From Isotricha intestinalis (taxonomy: Eukaryota; Ciliophora; Litostomatea; Vestibuliferida; Isotrichidae), in contig JAJJLU010004497.1 of NCBI GenBank assembly GCA_023807065.1, forward strand, positions 1 through 12,374: a DNA stretch of 12,374 nt. The letters are read 5' to 3'. Below the pieces are notes generated by a model. The model was not told the DNA's origin, made no database searches, and was given only the letters and a program-made list of their open reading frames with translations. The translations under genes and the position numbers were made by a program. Of this stretch, positions 7,247-12,374 are shown piece by piece. Each line of letters begins with the position of its first letter. Within the stretch, counting starts at the first letter, position 1.

Positions 7247-7690
7247 ATGACAAATAATTTAAATTCTCAAAATTGTTTTCAGTCAAATAAACAACAAAAT
7301 AATTTTCAATTTCTTCCAAATGGAAAAGTTGCAATGATAATAAAAAACCAAGTTTATATATTTAGAAGTCGTTCAAAATCACGATTTCTAAATCATTTTG
7401 AAAAAACAGAAAATACAAATATTAATAATAATAAAGATAATCATGAAATAAGTTCATTGAATAAATCAGATAATGAAAAAAGTAAAAAGAAAAAAGAAAA
7501 TAAAGTATTAAAAGAAAGAAAAGGTGATTGGATTTGTTATTTTTGTAAAAATTTGAATTTCTCTTTTAGAGATATATGTAATAGATGTCAAAAAACAAAA
7601 AAAGAATCAGAAATTACATCAAATAAATTTTATTATTTATATAATCATTTTACGCAAATGAATAATATGTGTAACAAAATAAATAAATAA
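7247..7690 (+). CDS. RanBP2-type zinc finger protein
   Basis: The product is 147 residues and ends in TAA. I start it at the ATG at 7247 (MTNNLNSQ), because the codon before it is TTG. Residues 95-114 form one RanBP2-type (ZnF-RBZ) finger: Trp95, Cys97, Cys100, Asn104, Cys111 and Cys114. This matches W-x-C-x2-C-x3-N-x6-C-x2-C exactly. Fingers of this class bind either single-stranded RNA (ZRANB2, FUS, RBM5 type) or ubiquitin (Npl4 type, with a Thr-Phe dipeptide). The ubiquitin dipeptide is not seen here, and Arg108 with Asn112 and Arg113 fits the RNA-binding class better. Residues 18-50 contain NGKVAMIIKNQVYIFRSRSK, which looks like a short beta segment followed by an Arg/Ser patch; 55-92 is a Lys/Asn/Glu-rich linker. 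A role in RNA processing or transport is likely, but the target is unknown. Confidence 0.85.
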   Translation: MTNNLNSQNCFQSNKQQNNFQFLPNGKVAMIIKNQVYIFRSRSKSRFLNHFEKTENTNINNNKDNHEISSLNKSDNEKSKKKKENKVLKERKGDWICYFCKNLNFSFRDICNRCQKTKKESEITSNKFYYLYNHFTQMNNMCNKINK

Positions 7691-7887
7691 AAAAAAATGT
7701 AGAGCAATTATCATATAAACAATTATAGAGTAAGTATAAAGAGTAAAAATAATAATAATATAAATTGAAATATAAAAGTATATTAGCAAAATAATATATT
7801 TACTTAATTTAAATTCAAACATTTATATAAGATATAAAAGATAATTAAAAAAATATATATTTTTTAAAATATAAAAAAATAAAAAAT

Positions 7888-8994
7888 ATGAAAGACCAAA
7901 AAATATCAGTTCTTTTAGGTGATATAGGTGGAACAAATAGTCGTCTTCGTTTAGTATATATGTCAAAAGAAAAAGTATTAGAAACAATAGATGAAAAAGA
8001 TTACCAAACGTATAAATATAATGGTTTAAAAGAAATATTAGAAGATTATTTAAAAACATTTAAAAATAAAGAGACATTCCCAAAATTATCTGTTTTAGGA
8101 ATTCCAGGAGCAGTAATAAATAATAAAGTTTTAGGATCATTTGCTCTTCCAGATTTAAATGGAAAAACTGGAAATGAAATAGGTAAAACTTTAGGAATAG
8201 AATACTTAATGTTTTTAAATGATTTTAATGTAAATGGATATGCAATTCAAAATAAAGATATTAAAGAAGGTATTGATTATATTTCATTAACTCCAAATAT
8301 TAAACCAATTGAAAATGGAACAAAAAGTTTAATTGGTGCTGGAACTGGATTAGGAACTGGTTTTTTAACTAAGAAAAATTATGATAAATATTATACTGTT
8401 AATTCAGCTCAAGGTGGACAACAAGATTTTCCTATTAATAGTGAATTGCAGTTAAAATATAAAAATTTTTTAAGTCATTTTTATAATGTTAAAAATCCTA
8501 CTTGTGAAAATGCTTGTTGTGGTTCTACTATTGTTTTAATATATAAATTTATTTGTGAAGAAGAAAAAATAAGTGAAAATGATAGTAATTTAAAAAAGGA
8601 AATTTTGGAGTTAAAAGGTGATTTAAATAATGAAAATGTTAGAAATTTAAATAAAAAAATCATTAATAATGCATTGAATGATAAATGCCCTTTATGCAAA
8701 AGAGTATTAAATTTCTTTATTGAAATATATGCTTCAATCTCAGCGAATTTAGCGTTAGTAACTTTAAGTTTAGGGGGAGTTTATTTATTTGGAGGAGTTA
8801 CTGCAGGAATAGCAGAATATATGAAAAAAAATAATATTTTTATAAATAATTTTGTACATAAAGGAGGTATGGAAATATTATTAGAAACTGTTCCAATTTA
8901 TGCTGTTATTAATGAAAAATTAGGTATTATTGGAGCTGGTGAATATGCTAGACAAGCTATTGAAGATGGTAGATTTGATTTAATTTTTAATTAA
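7888..8994 (+). CDS. Glucokinase, bacterial-type (group A, Glk family)
   Basis: The product is 368 residues and ends in TAA. It should phosphorylate glucose with ATP to glucose 6-phosphate, the first step of glycolysis. The Glk-family motifs occur in order: phosphate-1 GDIGGTNSRLRL (11-22), IPGAV (72-76), LPDLNG (88-93), catalytic FLNDFNVNGYAI (109-120, base Asp112), phosphate-2 GAGTGLGTGFL (150-160), a GG loop AQGGQQDF (174-181), SANLALVTLSLGGVYLFGG (285-303), and the C-terminal HKGGM...VPIYAVINEKLGIIGA (324-350). From my knowledge of the E. coli enzyme, Asn111, Asp112 and Glu207 align with three glucose-binding residues, while the Glu and His of the usual EGGH are Gln175 and Gln178. There is a modest extra Lys/Glu-rich loop at about 223-262. 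No peroxisomal SKL-type tail or N-terminal targeting signal is visible, so cytosol is likely. The family is known in bacteria and several protists, unlike the fungal/animal hexokinase family. Confidence 0.93.
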   Translation: MKDQKISVLLGDIGGTNSRLRLVYMSKEKVLETIDEKDYQTYKYNGLKEILEDYLKTFKNKETFPKLSVLGIPGAVINNKVLGSFALPDLNGKTGNEIGKTLGIEYLMFLNDFNVNGYAIQNKDIKEGIDYISLTPNIKPIENGTKSLIGAGTGLGTGFLTKKNYDKYYTVNSAQGGQQDFPINSELQLKYKNFLSHFYNVKNPTCENACCGSTIVLIYKFICEEEKISENDSNLKKEILELKGDLNNENVRNLNKKIINNALNDKCPLCKRVLNFFIEIYASISANLALVTLSLGGVYLFGGVTAGIAEYMKKNNIFINNFVHKGGMEILLETVPIYAVINEKLGIIGAGEYARQAIEDGRFDLIFN

Positions 8995-9251
8995 ATTTTT
9001 TTTAAATATTGTATATTATAAATATAATTGTTTTATAATTTATATCTTAAAAAAAGTTTTATTTCTATATTTCTTATTTGAAAATAATTGTATAATTAAT
9101 GAGTTGGGAAATTCTTCATATTTATCATCAAAATAATTTTAAATTTTTCTTCAAATAATTGATAAATAGGCAACTTTTAAAAATATATATTATTTATTTA
9201 TTTATTTTTTAAATATTTCTATTTAAAAAAAAAATATAAATTAACTGGAAT
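8995..9251. other. Intergenic region upstream of the E3 ligase gene
   Basis: The 257-bp gap holds the 3' flank of the glucokinase gene and the promoter/5' UTR of the ligase gene. Most is pure A/T. A less AT-rich island lies at about 9101-9176, whose ends (GAGTTG at 9101-9106, CAACTT at 9171-9176) can pair. No ORF or recognisable RNA family was found. A pyrimidine/poly(A) stretch sits directly before the ATG at 9252. Confidence 0.45.
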
Positions 9252-11060
9252 ATGAAAATTTTAATAAAGTCAATAAAAATAATAAGAAAAAATCCAAAAT
9301 TAGTATTCATGACTTTTATATTATTTATTTTTAGTGCAATTTTTACTCTAAATATAAATAATTTTACAAAAAGAATGTTTTTTAGAAAAATAAGTGAAAA
9401 TGAATTAGATAAAAATGGAAATAATGTTTCATATTCAATTCAATATCCTTTAATATATTATTTTGTTCAAAATATATCTAAACATTATTATTTTGGAGAT
9501 TGGGATTATTTAAATATTAAAAATAATATATTTCAAAATAAAAAAGGTGAAGTAGAATTAAAATTTGGAAGAGATTCCAAAGGAAATTTTATATCAGGAT
9601 TAGAAACAGATAATTCAACAATAACTTTATTTTTCTTTTTGAAAGATGGACAATATATAGATTATTTTTTTAGAGGAAATATTTCATTTTCTTTCCCAAA
9701 AGGTTTTAGTAACACATTAAATGAATCAATATCAAAAAAAAAAAATTTCACAATAAAATTAAAAAATGTAAATATATCATATTATTTCGGAGAATATTTT
9801 GATGATTTTGAACCAAAAGATTTAGAACATAATGATATAAATATTACATTTGTTCCTAGAGAAAAACAATTTTCAAATAATCAAAATTTTGAAAAAGGAA
9901 GTACATTATTTTCAAGAGTATATTTTTCAATAAATAATGAAAAAGAAGATTTTTCAACAAAATTTTATGGAATAATGTACGGAGGAGGATCATATACAGG
10001 AAGAACATTAAATTATTCAATAGCATTAACAATGATAGCATTAATTGAAATATATTATTCAACAATGTTTATATCTGAAATGGCAGATAATTATCAAATA
10101 TCTTTAAATACTGATTTAATTACTATTATTATTCAAATTATGTGGGATTCTTTAATTTGTGCTATTAATTTTTTCTTAGCTATTACTAATGAAAGTTCCT
10201 CTTATGAATATGGAATGCCTTCTATGACTTTTTTTGCTTTATTTTCAGTCTTTCAATTAAGAATTTTATTTCTTGCTTGGAAAAGCAGAAATAATGAATT
10301 ATTATTTGAAAATGCTTCTTTATTTAGAAAAAAATTATTAAAGTTCTATACTACTTTTTATTGTTCTTTATTTATTTGCTTAGTTAGTATAAGATTAATT
10401 TTTGAATATTTTATTTTAACTTATTTATTATTTTTTTCTACTTGGATTTTTCAAATTTATCATAGTGTAAAAAATAGTGTAAAACCTCCAATGTCTTTTT
10501 CTTATATATTTATATTTTCTTTTTTCAAAATGTTAATTCCAATTTATGTAAAAGCTTATCCTTCAAATTTATTTGAATTGCAACCAGCATATAAAAAAGT
10601 TATAATAGTAATATTAACATTATTTATAGAAGCTATAATAATTTCTCTTCAAAAAATATTAGGACCTAAATTTTTTATTCCAAAATGTTTAAAAGGAGAA
10701 CAATATGATTATTATAAAAATTTAAATGAAGTAAGTGAAAATGATTTAGAAAGTATTTGTGCAATTTGTTTAGTTAAAATAAGAGATGATCCTACAAAAG
10801 AATCAGATATTAAATTAGAATTAATTTCTGATAATAAATATTTAGAAAATGAAGATAATGATAAAGAAGAAAAACAAATTTCTCTTGGAGAAAAATTAAT
10901 TAAAACCATTGAAAAATGGAAATATAATTATAATAAAAAACCTTTAATGGTTACTCCATGTCATCATGTTTATCATTCTATTTGTTTAGAAAAATGTCTA
11001 CAATCTAAAAATTTTTGCCCTTGTTGTAGAAACCAAATACCTTCTATTGATGATCTTTGA
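9252..11060 (+). CDS. TUL1/DSC-type transmembrane RING-H2 E3 ubiquitin ligase
   Basis: The product is 602 residues and ends in TGA. Order: a basic N-terminus and one hydrophobic segment (18-35); a soluble, probably lumenal beta-rich region (about 40-250) with several N-x-S/T sequons and GIMYGGGSYTGRTLNYS at its end; about seven hydrophobic segments (roughly 253-275, 287-311, 322-343, 366-384, 385-405, 416-435, 448-467); the motif LGPKFFIP (470-477); and a C-terminal cytosolic RING-H2. The zinc ligands are Cys503, Cys506, Cys570, His572, His575, Cys578, Cys589 and Cys592. This architecture, and GPxFFIP followed by YDYY, match yeast Tul1, fungal Dsc1 and plant FLY1/FLY2. Those act in Golgi/endosome membranes in quality control and, in fungi, in SREBP processing. 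It is shorter than yeast Tul1 (about 750 residues). The first RING loop is unusually long (63 residues between Cys506 and Cys570), with an acidic Lys/Glu insert. No partner DSC genes are in the window. Confidence 0.88.
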   Translation: MKILIKSIKIIRKNPKLVFMTFILFIFSAIFTLNINNFTKRMFFRKISENELDKNGNNVSYSIQYPLIYYFVQNISKHYYFGDWDYLNIKNNIFQNKKGEVELKFGRDSKGNFISGLETDNSTITLFFFLKDGQYIDYFFRGNISFSFPKGFSNTLNESISKKKNFTIKLKNVNISYYFGEYFDDFEPKDLEHNDINITFVPREKQFSNNQNFEKGSTLFSRVYFSINNEKEDFSTKFYGIMYGGGSYTGRTLNYSIALTMIALIEIYYSTMFISEMADNYQISLNTDLITIIIQIMWDSLICAINFFLAITNESSSYEYGMPSMTFFALFSVFQLRILFLAWKSRNNELLFENASLFRKKLLKFYTTFYCSLFICLVSIRLIFEYFILTYLLFFSTWIFQIYHSVKNSVKPPMSFSYIFIFSFFKMLIPIYVKAYPSNLFELQPAYKKVIIVILTLFIEAIIISLQKILGPKFFIPKCLKGEQYDYYKNLNEVSENDLESICAICLVKIRDDPTKESDIKLELISDNKYLENEDNDKEEKQISLGEKLIKTIEKWKYNYNKKPLMVTPCHHVYHSICLEKCLQSKNFCPCCRNQIPSIDDL

Positions 11061-11334
11061 AAATGATTAAATATTTTTTTATTATTATTATTTTATATTT
11101 AACCAAAAAATTATTTTTAATGTGTTTTTTAATAAGTTTACAAGTTTTAAATTTTTTAATTTTTTATGATGAATAAAAAAGAATGTCCATCCAAATTTAA
11201 TTGAAGACTATTTTTAAACTGATAGGTTTTTTCTCATTTATTTTCTTAAAAAAAGAAAAATAAAAATATATTCTTTATATTTTCTTTTTATATATATCAA
11301 TTAATTGTGTTTTTAATATTTATTTATTAAATTA
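11061..11334. other. Intergenic region with weak RNA-like signals
   Basis: The 274-bp gap separates two plus-strand genes. It contains a tract with higher complexity (11166-11235, including the run AGAATGTCCATCC) and an imperfect inverted repeat of TTTATTTTCTT and AAGAAAAATAAA at 11237-11264. The remainder is A/T runs and holds the promoter of the next gene. No ORF of note. Confidence 0.45.
11166..11222 (+). ncRNA. Weak candidate box C/D snoRNA
   Basis: A consensus C box ATGATGA (11166-11172) is followed 46 nt later by a consensus D box CTGA (11219-11222). A degenerate C'-like TTGAAGA lies at 11201-11207. The tract is more complex than the surrounding A/T. Against it: the bases outside the C and D boxes (poly T on both sides) cannot form a terminal stem, the element is short, and no D' box is clear. 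It may be chance in AT-rich DNA. Confidence 0.15.
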
Positions 11335-12153
11335 ATGAAAAATTGGGATGAATATGATGATATTTCAGAAAATGGAGATAATGAAAATGAAAAGGAAGAA
11401 AAAATAATAAATGAAGCAAAAAAATTACTTTTTCTTCGAAAATATTCCAATACAAAGATAAAAATTAATGAACTAGAAAAAATAATTATAGAAAGCAATT
11501 ATGATGATTGTTGTATCATTAAAAAAATAAATAATTATTTAATAAATAATTCAAAAAAATCAAAAGATAATAATAATAATAATAAAATTCATCATTCACG
11601 TTTGAAAAGACACAATAAATATAAGCATCAAAATAACAATAAAAAAATAATATATAAAGAAAGAGAAGTAGAATTAGATTACGACAAAATAGAAACTAAT
11701 AACATAAATGAAAAAGAAGAAAATAAAGAACAAGATATAAAAATAATAAATTTAAACACAAGAAGTATAAGTACAAGTGGGAATTCAATAGCATCAACAA
11801 GTCCAGAAAATATGAATTTAAAGCATTATTATTCTTCAGATTTAAATATAGAAAAAAAAAATTTATCTCCTTTTTCAATTGAAAATTCATCATATTTCCC
11901 AAAAAATTCATATGCTTCTTATTTATTAGGTGATAATTATTATATTAATGATTCTGGTAATTCTAAATTAAAAGGTGCTAAATTTCCAAGTAAATTATTT
12001 CCTGGGGTTTTCTTTGATCAACCTATTGAAAAAGATTTAATTGAAGATAATAATTTTAATTTTAATTTTGATGATAATAATAATATTAATTTTAATTACA
12101 ATTGGGATATGGTAATAAATTATTATAAAAATCCTTCTTCTTCTTCAATTTAA
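11335..12153 (+). CDS. Asn-rich hypothetical protein
   Basis: The product is 272 residues and ends in TAA. I do not recognise it. Residues 1-72 are acidic then helical (NEAKKLLFLRKYSNTKIKINELEKIIIE), possibly a small folded helical segment with CC at 59-60. Residues 73-135 are low complexity: Asn/Lys runs, a His/Lys/Arg-rich basic patch (about 86-110) and a Glu-rich stretch. Residues 140-210 are Ser/Asn-rich with Tyr/Phe. Residues 213-230 (GAKFPSKLFPGVFFDQP) are the least repetitive and may be a short linear or conserved motif. The tail alternates Asn/Phe/Asp around 239-256 over AATTTT-type DNA repeats and ends in five Ser-rich residues. There is no signal peptide or membrane segment. The basic patch could act as a nuclear signal, but that is speculation. 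The coding strand is continuous and not obviously a pseudogene. Confidence 0.65.
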   Translation: MKNWDEYDDISENGDNENEKEEKIINEAKKLLFLRKYSNTKIKINELEKIIIESNYDDCCIIKKINNYLINNSKKSKDNNNNNKIHHSRLKRHNKYKHQNNNKKIIYKEREVELDYDKIETNNINEKEENKEQDIKIINLNTRSISTSGNSIASTSPENMNLKHYYSSDLNIEKKNLSPFSIENSSYFPKNSYASYLLGDNYYINDSGNSKLKGAKFPSKLFPGVFFDQPIEKDLIEDNNFNFNFDDNNNINFNYNWDMVINYYKNPSSSSI

Positions 12154-12316
12154 ATTTAATTACAAATTTATTTAAAATTCAAGTTTATGTAAATAATATA
12201 TTTTTATATCATTCATTATTCAAATTAAATAAAATAATTTAATTAAAACAATTAATATTTTAGTTAAAAACATTATATTTAATTCAAAAACCGTAAATAA
12301 TTTTTAAAGTTATAAA

Positions 12317-12374
12317 ATGGAAGTAATAAAAGCAAATTGTTATAGATGTAAACAAAATTATGAGAATCCAATTC
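12317..12374 (+). CDS. Start of a CxxC-containing protein (truncated by window end)
   Basis: An ATG at 12317 in an AAA-rich context opens a frame that stays open for 19 codons to the end of the window, giving MEVIKANCYRCKQNYENPI. Cys8 and Cys11 form a CxxC pair typical of the first half of a zinc knuckle or treble-clef finger. The 163 bp before it (12154-12316) are AT-rich with no other ORF. Evidence is the start context, the open frame and the CxxC pair only; the family cannot be called. Confidence 0.45.
   Translation, partial: MEVIKANCYRCKQNYENPI

Noticed and set aside
7637..8059. Two minus-strand ORFs that look like hydrophobic membrane proteins.
   Set aside because: They are complements of the zinc finger gene's 3' end and the glucokinase 5' part. 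The Leu/Phe/Ile richness comes from antisense of Lys/Asn/Glu codons.
8554..8673. The Lys/Glu-rich extra segment of the glucokinase as a possible retained intron.
   Set aside because: It stays in frame without stops, lacks convincing donor and acceptor sites, and lies in a region of the family where loop length varies.
11313..11498. Minus-strand ORF opposite the start of the Asn-rich protein.
   Set aside because: It is Ser/Phe-rich antisense of a Glu/Lys/Asn-rich gene start, with no recognisable domain.
1..12374. tRNA, rRNA, CRISPR arrays, transposases, telomeric repeats and viral genes.
   Set aside because: I looked on both strands and saw no cloverleaf with A/B boxes, no spaced direct repeats, no transposase or reverse-transcriptase motif, and no telomere-like tandem array.

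Overview
The window looks like a fragment of a very AT-rich, gene-dense nuclear genome from a microbial eukaryote that builds cilia or flagella. The evidence is: (i) a centrin-type EF-hand gene, a trichohyalin/plectin-like coiled-coil gene and several other genes that look cytoskeletal; (ii) a RanBP2-type zinc finger protein and a TUL1/DSC-type membrane RING-H2 ubiquitin ligase, both eukaryotic families; (iii) a 38-nt GT-AG intron that I could place by hand; (iv) no Shine-Dalgarno-like spacing, with A-rich sequence in front of most start codons. Eight complete genes end in TAA and one in TGA. Trp is read from TGG and Gln mostly from CAA, so the nuclear code appears standard, with TGA used as stop. 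I cannot name the lineage. A bacterial-type (group A) glucokinase beside ciliary genes would suit an anaerobic or parasitic protist (metamonad, heterolobosean, euglenozoan) or a rumen-type ciliate with the standard code, but this is inference.

Layout: positions 1-7057 carry six genes, all on the minus strand. They are a truncated centrin (1-227), a small intron-containing basic protein (549-1279), a TPH-like coiled-coil protein (1403-3073), a protein with two DGxGRDxYIxYNNGG repeats (3189-3899), a protein with a possible beta-trefoil domain (4051-4932) and a 649-residue coiled-coil protein (5108-7057). A 189-bp divergent intergenic region (7058-7246) separates these from five plus-strand genes: a RanBP2-type zinc finger protein (7247-7690), a group A glucokinase (7888-8994), a TUL1-like E3 ligase (9252-11060), an Asn-rich unknown (11335-12153) and the first 19 codons of a CxxC-containing protein (12317-12374). 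Intergenic gaps are about 100-320 bp of almost pure A/T.

How the genes relate: the minus-strand block looks enriched for cytoskeletal or axonemal proteins, but centrin is the only one with a firm family call. The plus-strand block is mixed housekeeping: glucose phosphorylation, endomembrane ubiquitin-dependent quality control and a likely RNA-binding zinc finger. Nothing suggests an operon, mobile element, CRISPR array or virus. The items most worth checking are the repeat protein at 3189-3899, the altered sugar-site residues of the glucokinase, the hand-found short intron that corrects an N-terminus, and the conserved-looking block in the 649-residue protein.
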